From assembly GCF_019059575.1 (NCBI RefSeq), contig NW_024883408.1, positions 1-64,000 of the forward strand: 64,000 bases of DNA, written 5' to 3'. The stretch is from Amphibalanus amphitrite (taxonomy: Eukaryota; Arthropoda; Thecostraca; Balanomorpha; Balanidae). Shown piece after piece: positions 1 through 14,400 of the stretch. The stretch's first letter is position 1. Each line of letters opens with the position of its first letter. Below the pieces are notes generated by a model that was not told the origin of the DNA, did no database searches, and worked only from the letters and a program-made list of their open reading frames with translations. The position numbers and the translations under genes were made by a program.

Positions 1-3000
1 ATACAGCGGTACCGGCCCACTCGAGTGTGGGATCAAGCACCCGCTCCCCAGAAAGCCTCCGCTCAGCCTGTGCTCAGTCTGTGAGCGGATGGTATGCCGC
101 GGCAGTCGCTGTCCAGCCGGCGGCTACCACTGCCACACACAGCACTCGTAACCCGCTTTCCCGGGCCGCAGCGCGGCGACCGAATTCCGCTGAGAGACAA
201 TGTTTGATGTTTGCTGGCCGCTGGCAGACAGCGCGCAGCATCATAAAATCTGATGAGTTCTGGGTGATTTGCTCACACGACATCGCAGCGCAGCGAGCGG
301 CTGACGGCGACAGCTGGCGCAGCTCCGACGTGGCCGACGCAGCTGGCGCAGCCCTGTCGCCGTCATTCTCCGCTGGGAGAACAGGGACGGCGCCGCGGAG
401 CGTGTTCGAACAGCAGCGACTCGGGCAAAAACGGGCGGTTTTCGCACCACACTCGCCCCTGGGGACGCCGCCGAGCCAGCGGGGGCGGGCACGGTGTAAT
501 GGAAGCGACAGCGACCGCGCCGCCGCAGGCCGGGTTCGTCGTAGAACGACCGGATCGAGTTAGCCTCAATTGCAACAGTCCGGAAAAATACCCGTTGAGA
601 TTCGTTCAGACGAGCTCTAAATTGAATCGACCTCCAACTACTGGCCACGATCTGACACGAATTACATTACGAAATAAGATCCACGAGTACTTGGGACTTC
701 CACGCCAATTTCCTTCAAAGTGCGTGTTGTGTGTGTGATGTGTATCTTACGTACAGCATAGTCTAGTCACTAATCAGCCACGCCCAGCCCAGCCCACGAC
801 CACAAACAAGACCGTACCGCACTGTTTCATCCAGCCCAGTTCACGTAGCGTCTCGTGTAGATGCCACCATAACTTACCCGCGCCTGTGTGCGCCTAACAA
901 ATCGCGGTAAAAAACATCTGACCTAGTCCCCGTCGTGTCACCCGATCCCCGCACCCCGGCTAGGACGGCGGCCCGCGCCTGTTGCAAGTCTGCAGCTCAC
1001 TGCGGCCAGTCGAGCGCAGCCTGCGAGTCAGGCCAGGCGAGGGACAGGGTATGGTGGGGGTTTGATGGGGTGGAGCGGGTGTGACGGGACGCGGCGGGCT
1101 GGTGGGACGGTTCTGGACGGGACGGCGCCACACCGGGCCGCAGTGAAGCGTGGCAAACAAGCCCCAGCCGAGACCGATCGATCGTTCAATCGCCCGTCGC
1201 TGCCGCCCCAGCCGCCCGGCGCCGCAGTCCGCACGTTCAAACCGCCCCGCGGGAGGGGTGCACGCTCTGTCATGGAGTTGGTGACGAGCCAGGGAATCCC
1301 TTACACTTCAGCTCTAACGCTGGGGGCAGAAACAGCTCCCAAAAGCGGCCGAGGTGCTCGGAGTGAGAAAATAGCAAATACTTTGAGGGCCACCTTGAGT
1401 ATGACAGAGGGCTCTCAGGAATGTATTTCACCAACAAATTTTGTTCAGCCTGAGACAGCCGGCAACATCTTTAGCATCAAGCAAACTTAATTGTGAGAGT
1501 TGGACCCAGCCCAAAATAATGGCTTCCGAGCACGACAAAGCCAGAAAGCTCACGCCGAGTTAAAAAATAAAATAATGCGCTGATGTAGCATATCGTGAGG
1601 TCGGCAATGCAACGTTTTATCCTCACAGACAGGGTTATCCCTGACAGATATGCAAGATCCAGCTTTGTATCACTCTCCGCCTCCATTTCTGACATCACGA
1701 CGCGCCCGCGGTTCCCTGCGCGACAGTCTCAGCCCTCCGATTCGTTTCGCGCCATTTATCGGCGCGGCGCGCCGGCCGTGTCGAACGGGGGGCGCCGCGC
1801 GGCCGTGGCCCGGTCGTGGGAATCTGGGTCGCCGGCGGAGGTATCCGCCGTCCGGCGGCGCGCAGGAACCAGGCGCCGCGCCGCTAACGAGCCGCAGCGC
1901 CACAAACGAAGCCGCCGCGCCGCGCCACGCCGCCCGCCGAGATCCGGCTGCAGAGCTGCACGCCCCGCGTGAAACATTCCGATTGAGTGGGTTCGATGTG
2001 CACCGTTTACAAGAGAGAGGGGATAAGCCGAGCGGCAGAGCGGAAGGGGTCAGTCAGACGAGACAGCGCCGCGCCGTGTCCAAAGGCCCAGACGGCGACA
2101 ATCGTGCCGGCGCGAACGGCCCAGGAGACAACGGCGCGCCGGAAGGGAGCCCGCTCGTAAAAAGGGGCGGGTGAATGCCGGACCACGGCGACAAAAGGGC
2201 GGAACGTGATCGGCGCGCCTCGCAGGCCGGCGCGGTATGCCGATCGGCCGCCGCCGCGGATCAGTCGGCAACGGCGCGGCGACGGGCCGCGGACCGCAGG
2301 GACCAGACCACAGTGAGGGAGCGTGGACCACAGAAACTGGACCGCAGACAGGGAGTGGGGAGACAGGACCACAGAGAGGGACAGTGGACCATGGGGACCA
2401 GACCACAGTCAGAGACCATGGACCACAGGCTGGGGTCGTAAACAAGACACCACGGAGTCACAGACACAGACATGAAACACAGCTAGCGCGCCACAGACGG
2501 GGACATTGTACTACATAAACGACTGGACACAGAGACTGAAGGCCATGTGGCCAAGAGACAGCGATTAACAGACGTGTGTGGACCACAGCACAGCCGGGCA
2601 CCCGCGGGGTGCTGATCAGCGGGCCGGTAACCCGCTCGCGGCCGCCGGAAGCCGACATCCGGTCCCGTTTCCCGCTCAGTTGTGTTTCTCTCCGTTCCGC
2701 CGCTGGGCTCGCCCCAGTCGGACAGCTGCGCTATCACAGAGCCATTCGACAAAGACCGGCCGAGCGGGCACTGTTGCCAACGGTCTCCGCCGGGCCGAGC
2801 TCTAATGGCACGTCGTCGGGCTCTGAATCCATTCCATTTGCGCAGATTGGATACAAATTAGCGAGGGAATGATGTGCTGGGGTGGATCCAGACACATATA
2901 TAACTGGGCCGCCGGGACGACCGGCGGGCACCGCCCTGCACTGCGAACCCCGCACCGCTCTAGCCGCTGACGCTCAGACCACCCCTCATTGGCCGTGATC

Positions 3001-4727
3001 GAGCCCCAAGGGCGTCGCGACTGTTAAGTTTATGGCGATCGTTTTCCTTTCACTCTGTATCGCCACCGACGAGCAGCGAATTCGGCGCAGCCGCTGTGGC
3101 CATTGTGAGTTTTGGTGTGGCCTTGGTTTCTGGCCGTGTCGCACACCGGCAGTCTGTGTTCGGTGCTGTGGGGCGCTGAAGGAAGACCCACGGAGGCGGC
3201 GGCCAGTCACAACACACCAAGGACGCAACGCACAAAATGCAGGACCGCCCGGCGCTTTCTAAGCGTAAGGGATATCGCGACAAAAAAGCAGGGTTGCTGA
3301 CCCATTTTGCCAAAAGGTACACCTTGGCTGCTCCAAGAAAGAGCAGGGTAAAATCAATCTGTGTTTTTTTTTTCTCGGAAAAGCTCAATGATACATTTGC
3401 TATGCAGATTCGGTCCAATTATCTTCACAAATCCATGGCTAAATTCCAGGCTCATCTGTTCCGCCAGCTAAAACTCTACCATCACGACCAACACACGACG
3501 GCCGTGAGACTCGTGTCAACCATCTGCCGTCACCGGACATACCAACACGAGCGAGCACGGCGACTGCGCGACGGCAGAGCAGCCGGGCCACACTAATCGC
3601 CACATTCTCCTCCGTCTGATGAGCGCTGAGCGATGACGACAGGCGATATCCGGCGCCAGGATGACCAGTCACCGTCCTGAACGGCGGCGGAGGAGGCGCC
3701 GACAGCGACCGGACAGTCATCCCGGGCCACATGGACGGAGAGGAGACGAGAGACGATAGAGAGGAGTTCAGAGAGATGGTGAGAAGAAAGTGAGAAATTA
3801 GGAGCCCAGGAGGACAATGAGAGGATCGTGGGAGGCGAAGAGCCATGAGGAGGCCGATGAACCGAGAGAAACGTCTTAGAGATTGTGAAGGCCTTCAAGA
3901 GTAAGTATGGCTCATTTGCGACAGCCCAGAGAACCCAAGGCGGTAGGTTATGATCCCGAAGGCACAGCATGGAACAAGCCCATGCATTCCGGTGCGATCG
4001 TGCCGACCAGAAGGCATCACCAGATCGACCGTTCAGAGCGCTGCGCCGTGGACGGCCGGCCCTTCCGTTCAAAACCCACAGCCCCACAGATGGTATAAAG
4101 CGAGGGGCGATCCCCGAATAGTGGCTCCCTTGGGGTCAACGCGATTACGCCGAGCCTCAAAGTGCCTCTCCCCGGCCGTGTCGCATTTTATCAGTCCCCA
4201 GATTATACGCTGAGCCTCCGAGGGCCCTTCCGCGTACCGCGATATTTTATCGCCGCCGCGATCCAAAAGTAGCGGAACCCTTCATCATGGATTATGTCGC
4301 GTCACTGAATTCGTCGGCCACATTCCGCGACCCCGGTACCGGAGACAACTGTGAGCGGGCGGCGTCACAAAGCCGGCGGTGCGCTCCATCACGGGCGCGG
4401 GAGGGTGCTCCGCTCCATCGGGGCCCTCCGACGGCCTTCCATCACCGTCGGCCGTCCGTCATTGTTGGCAGATAGAGCGGCGCACCTCCCGCCGGCAGGG
4501 CGCCGGCCGCGCCCGGCCCGGTTACCGCCTCGAACGGGCGCGCCGGCAGATAGTGAAAACAGCGGCATAACTCAGACAGAAGCTGGGTAATCGTCGGAAC
4601 GAGGGAAAAAGGTGGACCGGCGGCCAGTAGACGCTGGAGAGCTGGCCGGCATGGAGGGTGGTAGAGAAATATCATGCCAATAAACGCGCAACAGTGAGTT
4701 TAACATACAGCGAACGAAGCGCTATAG
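1..4727. other. GC-rich DNA without a supportable gene
   Basis: Open frames overlap in several frames and none has a recognisable motif. A TATATAA at 2896 and a TATAAA at 4095 are isolated candidates without an initiator or coding exon I can support. Contains the GGACCACAG minisatellite. Confidence 0.4.
2297..2435. repeat. degenerate GGACCACAG minisatellite
   Basis: The word GGACCACAG or a close variant recurs about seven times at irregular 15-25 bp spacing, with GGGACCAGACCACAG at both ends. Confidence 0.7.
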
Positions 4728-5925
4728 CCCGCGCCCTGCTGGGGGGTGCTTGAACACCCCCCCCCCCCCCTTGTGGTTTTTCGCGAATATCTCAAAAACG
4801 GCGGCGCGGAGCGCCGCCGTTTTTGGTACACCTTATCACACATCAATTCTACACATGTTGTGAAATTTTCAGACCAAGGTCATTCAAGGTCAGGTCACCA
4901 GGTCACTTGAAGTCACCTCACCTCATAAAAAGTTTCAATGTCTGTCATAGCTACACCGAGTGACCGATCGCTTTGAAACTTTCAGCGATTGCTAAGAGCA
5001 ATAGCATGTACAAAATGTATATCTCAGAATTTTGATATCGATGACCTAAGGTCAGGTCAATTTTGCGACCTCCCCATTATAAGTCAATGGGATAAAATTG
5101 AAATGCGCCTCTTTTGGATGAAAGACATTATAAACACTCCCAAACACCGAATTACAAGTGGTTTAGACACACTGAACTTGAAAATGGTGTCCGTGACCCT
5201 TGTTTATGCCCTGAGGTCATCTTAGGTCACGAATGGTATCTAACAGTTTTTCGCAAATAACTTTTGATAGAGGCATGCTAGAGCGATGAAAACGCCTTAG
5301 ATGTGTTCAGCTCGACGATACGGATCGACTGATATGCAACATGACCCTTTCCGGTCAGGTCATGACCTTGACCTGAGGTCAAATTTTCAAGTTGACCTTT
5401 CAAGGTCAAGTTATAGTTCATTCGATGCGTCTTGACGAGAGGAACACGATGCCGGTAAAAGTAAGCTCGTACAAGGCTTGGGTCAAAAGTTATTGCAGAA
5501 AAACTGTTTTCGAAAAAAATCGGCTATTTTTGCAGTTTTTGCCCCCTGCAGGCAAAACTGTTGACGTTAGGTCAAATCTGAGAGAATTACTCAGAAAGGG
5601 CGTTAATAGGGCTATCGAATGCGCTTTTCCGCGGCGCTGTAGCTCTATTGGTTCCCGAGTTATGCGTTGGCTTCTTGGAAATTTTCGACATTCGACCTGG
5701 AAATCGGCGAAATTTTGCCTTCAATGACCTCTGGTGACCTGACCTTTGACCTGACCAAAAAATTGACCGAAGTGATTTCGTCATTATTTTTTACGCTCTT
5801 TCGAACGCCGCCTTCCGCGTATCGCTACGTGGCCCAGGAGCCGAGTTACAAGGGGGGGGGGGGTTCAAATACCCCCCCCCCCCCCGCAAGGGCGTGGAAA
5901 TCCAGGACCCCCAGCAGGGCGCGGG
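4728..5925. mobile_element. piggyBac-like MITE, 1.2 kb, related to the copies in the palindrome
   Basis: Inverted ends are CCCGCGCCCTGCTGGGG, with TTAA directly after the right end (5926-5929); the left TTAA is not preserved. It has the same plan as 44051-45087: a homopolymer-C hairpin, then TTTTTCG and a perfect GGCGGCGC hairpin (4794-4824), then AGGTCA-rich sequence. No transposase. Confidence 0.7.
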
Positions 5926-5929
5926 TTAA

Positions 5930-7193
5930 AAGGTTCTCATTTCAGGCATATTTCATCGAGATTCAGCTCGCCGTGAGTTATGAAGTCGCTGAAGCCGTCA
6001 GCCAGTTCCCGCCGGCCGCCGATCTGAAGCTGACATCAAACGCCCGACAAAGCCCCCAGGACGGCAGATCCCTCATCTGAACACGCCGCGGGGCAGCAGT
6101 AATCACCGAGCTCTGACACACTCATATTTAATCTGCCGGCCGGGCGGAGAGAGCGCACCCGCGACTGTCGGCGGCCGTCCGCCCGACGGGCCGAGCTCGG
6201 TCATTTGGACGCCCACACGGGCAGGTCGTCGCTGCCGAGTGTGCTTTGGGTGACGGAACGTCGACACCCGTGGTCGGCCCGCGGCTACGGCCGGCGAGAC
6301 GAAAGCGAGACGAGATGAGGCGAAAAGGGCGAGAGCTGCGCGAGCGAGATGAGTCAAGGCGAGACGAACCGAGGTCAGCTCCGACTCAGAGCAGCCCGGC
6401 GGGCCATGGCGATTTAATAGTTCAATACGTCCCGAAGGCACACCTCCCGCTATCTTCTGAAACAGTCCGCAGCTCAGCATTCCGAGCGCCGTCAGAGCGA
6501 TGTCTAATAGTTTCCTGTCGATCCGCCGGGAAACCCAGCCGGACGATGAACCGAAACCAGTGACAAGGCAAAATTGGATTCAGACAGGTACTGAGGGATG
6601 TTAAAAAGAGGCTGTCACGAACGTCCAAAAACAATGGGATAACTATCTAGCATCACACGGATGCACCTGATGAGCTAAAACCCGTGAGAGACATCGTGAC
6701 ACGCCAGGATGAGTCTCGGCGCCTCCCGGATCTGTTCCAACAATAGCTCAGAGGTCCGGAGGGACGGCAGACGTCCCATATCGGTCACCGGTGACGCCCA
6801 CCTCGTCCTCTAGTCAGTCACGCAATGCCGCTCAGCCCACTTCACGGCGGCTCAGCACTGCCAGGACCCGCCCGGCGGCGGGCACGGCACCGCCTGACCG
6901 CGGCTTCCACCGACCTAATCCCGTCTGGCGCGGCCCGACACCGCTTTGATCCAACATACTCTCCAAATATTAGCATGAGTCATTAGCCTAGACAAACTTG
7001 GTCCGAGTACTATCATGTAATCAATCAGGGAGCTACAAAGTCCGCCGTGCGACCACGAACTCCGCCATGGAAAACCGAGCTCAAAGACGTGACGTCGGCG
7101 CAACTCATAAAGGAGCATGTAACCGCGACCGGAACACATATGCCATATAAAGTTTGTAATCGCAGTAGAAGTGATGAGTAAAACGTTCATTAT
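5930..7193. other. GC-rich intergenic DNA
   Basis: There is a purine-rich stretch at 6290-6370 (repeated GAGACGA/GCGAGA words). Nothing coding was recognised. Confidence 0.45.
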
Positions 7194-7195
7194 TA

Positions 7196-8495
7196 CGAGG
7201 GGGTATCGAAAAGTTCTGATCATCACATAGAAGATGTAGACCGATTTTGATGATTTTTGGTTGGTGTGATATTTGGTTGTTAAGAACAATGTTCCCGCAA
7301 AGAGAATCCTGAGAACTGGTTTTATCTTATGGAAGAGAGACTTAGAAGTAAAAAAGATTAGTGTTGGGCCCATTGAGGACCGAACCGTCATCCAACTAAT
7401 GCATTTGAAACGGTATCACACTGAGAAAATGCATCAAGAACATGAAATTAGTTTATGGCGAGGAAAGCCCATCTCATGCACTTACCGAAAATGAAGAAAT
7501 AATTTTCAACTTTGTTGCATGGCCCTTGCACGGAAGTCAAGAAGTGAGTGACTACCAATGACTGACAAGGTGGTGACTGTGCAGAAAGTGGAGGACCTCA
7601 TCCTTACAGATCGTCGTGTGACCTTTTAGATGATTGTGCAACAGAAAGGTTTCGATGCTGGCAGTGCCTGAAAATATTATCAGCGAAGAACTACAGACGA
7701 TAAAGGAGTCAGCCCGCTTAGAAGTTCGTGTGTCTACTTTGTTCAAGAGAAAAATGCGTCTTGGCCCTTCGAAATGAAAACTAGGCCTTTTTTAGGAAAT
7801 TGAAGACATCTTCGATCATTTGATGACTTGTGACGAATGATGGGTCTATGTGTATGATCCAGAGACAAAAAGATGATCAAGAAGTTTAAGCACGGCACAT
7901 CTGTCCTTCTTAAAAGGCGAAGATGCAGAAGCCGATATGGAAGGTCAATGCTATCAGTGTTCTAGATCTGGCGTAGGATAGTCATTACCGACTGTCTTGA
8001 TGATGGTCGGATAATGATAAGCAAGCACTACTGCACACTTTTGAAGAAGTTGCGAGATGGCCTCAAGCAAAATCGCCGCAAAAAAGCCCAAGAAAGATGT
8101 TTTATCCGCACCGACAGCGATAAGCGTCGAAGGGCGCCTATTCGTCCTGAGCTGCGATTGAAGAAACAACATGATGTGGACATCAAATCCTACCGCATCT
8201 AACAAATGCACCTGGCCAGGTATTAACTGACTTTTGATTGTTACGGGAGATGAAGAATCCACACTATGGCCGGTGTTTTATGGACAGAAATGACGTCATT
8301 GATGAGGTGGAGCAGTGATTTACGGGACAGTGCGAAGGTCCTGCAATGACCGCCTGAGGCAGCTGAAGAAACGATGCAATAAGTTTGCGGTCGTGTGTGG
8401 TGACCTGTAAAGGAGTAATGAACATCATGTAAAAAAATCAGATTTCTATCTCATCTAATTCATGGTGATGATCAGAACTTTTCGATACCCCCTCG
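7196..8495 (+). mobile_element. degenerate mariner element, 1.3 kb
   Basis: Inverted ends of about 30 bp begin CGAGGGGGTATCGAAAAGTT and are flanked by TA (7194-7195 and 8496-8497). The length is typical of mariner. A relic transposase is readable on the plus strand in several frames: an HTH-region fragment near 7380-7500, TCDE-stop-WVYVYDPETK near 7826-7880 (equivalent to the TGDE-WVY block with the first catalytic Asp), and a fragment around 7985-8090 with ISKHYCTLLKKLRDGLKQ. Stops and frameshifts make it inactive. The HHDNAPAH-like second Asp block is not intact. Confidence 0.9.
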
Positions 8496-8497
8496 TA

Positions 8498-11400
8498 TAA
8501 AACGTAACGACCGCAGCATTGTTTTCAGCATCGCTGCGGGCATTGGAGCATCTTCTGCTCCACACACTGCAAAATGTCCACATACGAGTATGCCAGACAA
8601 CAAACGGTTTTAGCATGATTTCCATTGATTTCCTAGCTCCTCATTAACGGAGCGCACATGGAAAAGCGTCCGGACTTTTGAATAGTGCTACAACTTTACC
8701 ACTATCATTTGTGTCACACTTTGCACTGATGATAAATGAACACAACTGTAATTGACCTAACGGGGGAGGGAACGGCTGGAAAAGTTAAAATCTGCTTCAA
8801 TTTGTTTCATTAACAGTTATTTCCCAGCACGTAATTACGTTCGCAATTAGGGCGCTCATAACCGCCACATAACAAAGGAAGGTCGTAAGTTTACAAATTC
8901 CGAAAATGATCCCGCTGCGATGTAAGCATTCACATAAAGCCTATTTGCATATTTTACGCATGCATTTCGTGTCAGTCTAGAGCCGTTTGTTTGGGTCGCA
9001 GCCTTTATCAAACGCTCAGTGATTATTTATATGCAACGCAGCACGGATAGAGCATGCAGCTGGCTAGCAGATACCACGCACGCACGCATGAATGTTTCCT
9101 GTTTGAGGCTTTGGGCACATTAAATTTCACTAATCCATCATATGATCGTAAGGCAACAGCGCGCCAGGTGTTAGTTGCGCTACCGGGTAACACCAGTAGC
9201 CTTTAGTGACGCAGAACCAGCGACACCAACGACCGGCGCACCTGTGACGAGCACCACCTGGTGTTGGTGACACCGGGGAGACAGCTGGTGACATCGTAAG
9301 GGCACCAGCTGGGAGACACGCCAGTCATACGGGCGAGGGACACGGCGGCACCAGACGGAGAGACGGGATGTGACGGGATATGGGCAGATATGGACTGCGG
9401 GATACGTGTGACAGGACAGATGGGGAATACATTGAAAATGTGTGTACGTAAATGATAACGGATTAAATGACACAGGTGTGACGGACGGGATAAGAGATTG
9501 GGGCCGAATTAGCGAGATAGAGGGCACAGGCGGGCAAATGGAGAGACAGATTCAAACATATGTGGACAAAGATACACAGCTGTCCTGTCCGAATATCTGT
9601 CCACATGTGCCAGGTGTGAAACTGGACATGGGTGCACGGCCGGACGTGGTGTAGTACGGGTAAATGTGGATGGATGCGGACAGAAGTAGACGGAAGCGAA
9701 CAGGCGTGGACAGACGCTGCCAGACACCGACCGACGTGGACAAAGCGCGTCTGATTCCCCTGGCGCCACTGTGTCGCCTATGCTGACCAGAACCTGTCCA
9801 ACACGGCCTGGGCCTCATCAGCGGCCGGCCAGCGACGGCGCACGCCGCACGAACAGCGCTTGACTCTTGACCCCGGAACCATAAACTCGCAGCGCTCTGT
9901 TGTTCGCCGACCGCGACCCGAGTCAGAAGGACACGACTCCGACTCGGACTCACGGCGACTCGGCCGGCACAACAGAGCCCAGCCAGCCCAGATACCAGCA
10001 CGGTGGGACGCCGACGGTACCCGTTCAGCGCGCACCCCGCTCAGCAGGATCTACCCGCTCGGCGCGCCGCAGCCGCCGCCGAGACAGGCCGCGCCGACTG
10101 CCGCCCGCTGCCGTACCACCAGTCGGTTCAGTGGACTGCGACTAATGACCACAACACGGGACACAGCTGCGCCGGGCAAACCCGTCCGGTCTCATCGCCC
10201 GTCAGTCATGAGCGGCCGCACCAGAGCCGACCATCTTTCCCCGTATCCTTTTCCTCGAATCGGCACGCCTCGGTGAAAGCTAACGTTTTCTGACGAGCAT
10301 CCGAATCTACAAAAACCCGGCGAGCCAGCACCTGTTGCCACAAAAACGGATACCAGGCCGGGAGAACACAATCCCTCCCCCTCCCCGGAGGCCAATCTTC
10401 TGGTCACAATCTCGGCGAGTGTGATGGTCGTCAACTGGTCGTCTGGGGACCGCTCCCCCGAACGTCAACACATTCTTCCGTTGCAGCACGTGCTGGCTGT
10501 CTCGGCACTTCCTCGACGACACACCCCGGCTCACGGCGTGGTGATAAGCCCGGAGTCGCCGCCGCGCCGGTCTGTGGCGGCGACTAGGGAGCGGCCGTAC
10601 GGATTACCGCCACAGCCAAGGCCGCGTGTGGGCCGCCGAGTGGGCTCGTCGAGCCGAGCCGCGCCGTACCGAGCCGCACGGCGCATCGCCCAGCGGGCAG
10701 GCCGGCAGACCCGGCGCAGCCGTGCGCTGCGGTCCGCACACACACCGCCGGCGGCCAGCCGTCGGACGTGGCGTGGGAACACAGCCACGAAAAACAGCCC
10801 GCGCCGGCCGAAAAACGCCAGTCGTCTGTGGGATCAGTCGGCGCGGCACGCCGACGCGACAGGACACTCGCGGGCCATCAGCGACCGCAGCGCCCGGGGC
10901 GGCGTCACCTGACGGGACAAAGGCTGGAGGCGATCGGCGGACAGACGACAGACGGGCGGATAGACGACAGACGGACAGACGACGGACGGTGACGATCGTT
11001 CCCCACCCACAGGTGACCTCGGGGCGGTTCGCACGCGCCCATTGTGGTCACCGGCCGGCCGGCTGGTGCGGCGGCACACCGCTGTTTTTGTCGCTCCATC
11101 GACTGAGCACGTGCACCAAGCGGGCTGTGACGGCGGTGATGGTGGTGGCGGCGGCGGCACGGCACGGCTGGTGGCTGCTGGGTATGTCGGCTGTGGCGGC
11201 GTCTGTGGTGTTTCCATGGTCATGGATCTGGCAGCGCGATCAGTGGCGGCAATGGCCCGTCAGCAACAGCAGCAGTGGCGGTGGCAACGCATCAAACAAT
11301 TCCCTCGCCACACTAATACTACGGCGCCTGATATCGACACACATCAGGCACCAGAGCAGCGCCCTGTGTACGGGCCTCCTCTGTCGGCGCGGCTGCGGCC

Positions 11401-14400
11401 ACGCCCGGCCGCTGCCCTCTGCACGGTGCGGCCCGTCACGGTCGGGGGCGTGCAGACGGCCAGACGTCTCCCTCCGTCCTCGCCGCCGCCGCCACGGTTA
11501 CAGCGTCATCACCGAAACAGTCGCTAGAATCCCCTCTCATCCCACCGCCTCTGCCCCTGTCGCCGATACCGACACTATAGTCACCACCGCCGCCGCCGGG
11601 GCCGCTGCCACCGCCGCCGCCGGGGCCGCCGCTAGTTATTGGTATCTATAACGACAGTCCACGGTCACATATGGCGTCGAGCGGCCGTCGTCGCGTCGGT
11701 GTCGGCTCCGGTGTCGACGCGGCCGGGAGGGGGTCCGTCGGCGCCGTGTCGGTAGCGACGGGAGGGGCGAGGGGACGCCGGGGGTGTCAGCGTCGAATGT
11801 GTCACACGGCGGGGAAGGGTAACAGATGATAGCGGGGGAGCGCGCCCGCCAAGTTCAAACGCAGCTCGGTCGGTGCACCGCGGCAGTGTAGCCTTGGGGT
11901 CGGGTTGGAGGTGAGGCCAGCTTGGATCGAGTTTGGGCGGCCATGGCCTGGTTGACCACTCAGTCATCAATTAAATCGGGATCGGTATCCGATAATCAGT
12001 GATATCGATGGTCAGGGTATAATTGAGAATAAAATCGACGGGATAGCATCGAAGTGATAATTATGGACGAGACGATAACATGAACATCTACACGATCGCC
12101 CATCAGATTACTAATCAAACCCAGTCAATAAGGTCGACAGCGCCCTGCGTTCCCACTGAAAACTCACCCGTGTTGGTCCGACGGCGGCTGTCTTGAACTC
12201 GCGCATCGAGTGAGACCTGCGCGGCCTCTGTCGGTTTGGGACGCCGTCATCTCGTGGCGGCCCGTAGCCGGGACTCATCCCGGACTCACTTCACCTCACA
12301 CAGCGTCACTGCACAATCACTTCACGCAGCGGCACAGGAATTCACTTCACCCGGCGGAATCCACGGCCACTAACGAATCAAGTCTGTTTGCACGCCCGCC
12401 GTCACGTCACTTCACGTCCGAACGCTCGGCGATGTGGCACGTCACGTTCATAGCACGTCGCGTCGCTCCGACGTCCACGTCTGGGCGAGGTACCGCGCCA
12501 GCGCCGCCCCTCTCAGTTCGTTAGCGCGGGCCGACTGGCGGACTGCGGCCGCCGGCCGGCGCCGCGCCGCTGCTGCCGCCTGGTGGCATCTGTCGGAGAC
12601 ACAACACCGAGCAGCTGATCGGGCTGACTCACAGGCGGGGAGGAGCGGACCGTAAAGGTAAACACAGATGGGAGACTGTGAACAAAGTGAGCTCCTCAAA
12701 TAGAGCAAAGAGCTGAGCGAGAAAAAACAGAACTCGTTTGAAAGTTTTCGTGCAACTTGGGCGCGAGGACTTCCAACAAGCATTGTCAAGCTTGGCCCAT
12801 CCCGGCCGTGCAGTCAACATCACGATGTTGATCGCTATCTGCAAGTCGCCTCTACGATAACGGCACATACAAACTGAACGATAAATATTCCCTAAACATA
12901 CAAGCCTATCGTGCCGACAAAGTCTGTCGGCGGCCCGCCGCTGTCACAGTTAGTCGGGCGACATTGGGCGGTCATTTGGGAGTGCAGCGACTGGAACCCG
13001 TAGCGCCGTTCTGAGTCACACCAGCTGGTAGCCTTGCTCACGAGCCCAACAAGGGCACGCGGGTGGACCGGACAGGCCACAGAGCAGCCGCTCCGGCCGG
13101 CGGAGCAGTCAGAGGGAAGGTCAGAGAGAGACGAGTCAACCAACCCGGCAAATGAGCGTCCTGACAGTGAACAACCGAAGACGCGGCCGAGCGCAGACAA
13201 CTGCCAACCCAGCTTCACGATAATTTACCTAAATCGGAAACACCAAACCTATCATCCTCATTCACCAACCAGAGCATGATGTCCCATACATATCATATGA
13301 CACACGACTTTCGATGCATGTCCGTCTCATTGTTCAGCCGCTGTTCACTGGCTGTAACCACGGACTGGTGAAGAGGTGTTTCCTGTAGTGTGACTGACTG
13401 ACTCATCCCCGACATCGACATCCGGACGGGCTGCACCCAGATACCAAATACCGACAGGGTGCGGTTCACTCAGTAGGGGCGGCGCAGCGCTCTGCATCAG
13501 TTCCGTGCTGGAGGGACAGACTTCTATCCTTTTTAGTCGATGGCCATTTCTGGAAATGCAAATTTGACGTGAGATTAACAAACCCTGATTTTGGTGCTGC
13601 TGGACAGTATCTGCATTGTACAACAAAGCCAAAGAAAGTTGATGTCGCACTGCGCAGCAGCGTACTGGGTGGGAGTGTCTAAAAAGCAGACGAGATTAGC
13701 AGACGAGCCCATGCTCAGTAACTACTGGACCGATTTTGATAATTCTTTCACCATTCAATAGCAGGGAACTTATATAGGTGCCGTTTTTTCGTTTTTTGGC
13801 GATTGGTTCACTCTGACTGGACCAATCGGACCAAAATGGTCCAGAACCATACACCCCCTTAAAAGCAGACGAGCCCATGCTCCGAAACTACTGGACCGAT
13901 TTCGATGAAACCTTCACCATTAGACGCGCTGTGGTCTGAAACGGTGCCGTTTTTGCTACTGGGTTCTCAGTAATGATAGCACGCAAATAAAGCACAAGGC
14001 CAACGCACGTTCTTTCAGAATGCCCATCAGCAGGCATGAATCATCCGCGCCGTCAAATACAAAAACCTAGCACGCAGTCATGCTGCAGAATGATCAAACC
14101 ACACCCAATTCCCACGGTGATTATAGGTTGTGCGTCCTGCGCGTCTTCGCAATTCATATCAGGAGTTCATCTAACTAAAAAAAGCACTGACAGTTCCACA
14201 TTTACAAAAAGTGTGACGCAAATGTCCGAGCGTGATGGCGTGATTCTGCAGGGACTTCATTAGCGGCTGTCAGACGGTTTGCATGGCCCTAATACCCGTC
14301 TGAGGCGTGCACTCTCGGCGCGACTGATGGGAGCATTTCTCAGAGTCGTCCGCCAGCCCCGTCAGAGCAGCTGCAGGACGACTTACACGCACCGGACCAT

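Noticed and set aside
27-648. Overlapping 135-178 codon frames near the window start
   Set aside because: Several frames on both strands are open at once, which is a composition effect; no motif is present in any of them.
2896-2902. TATATAA as a gene promoter, with the 76-codon frame at 3032-3262
   Set aside because: No arthropod initiator at the expected distance, and the frame has no homology or clear splice donor. TATA-like words at 4095 and 14942 were set aside for the same reason.
10626-11651. 341-codon open frame on the plus strand
   Set aside because: It is a stop-poor stretch of GC-rich, GGC/CGC-biased DNA with open frames on both strands. The translation is Arg/Ala/Pro-rich without a domain, signal peptide or splice context that I could support.
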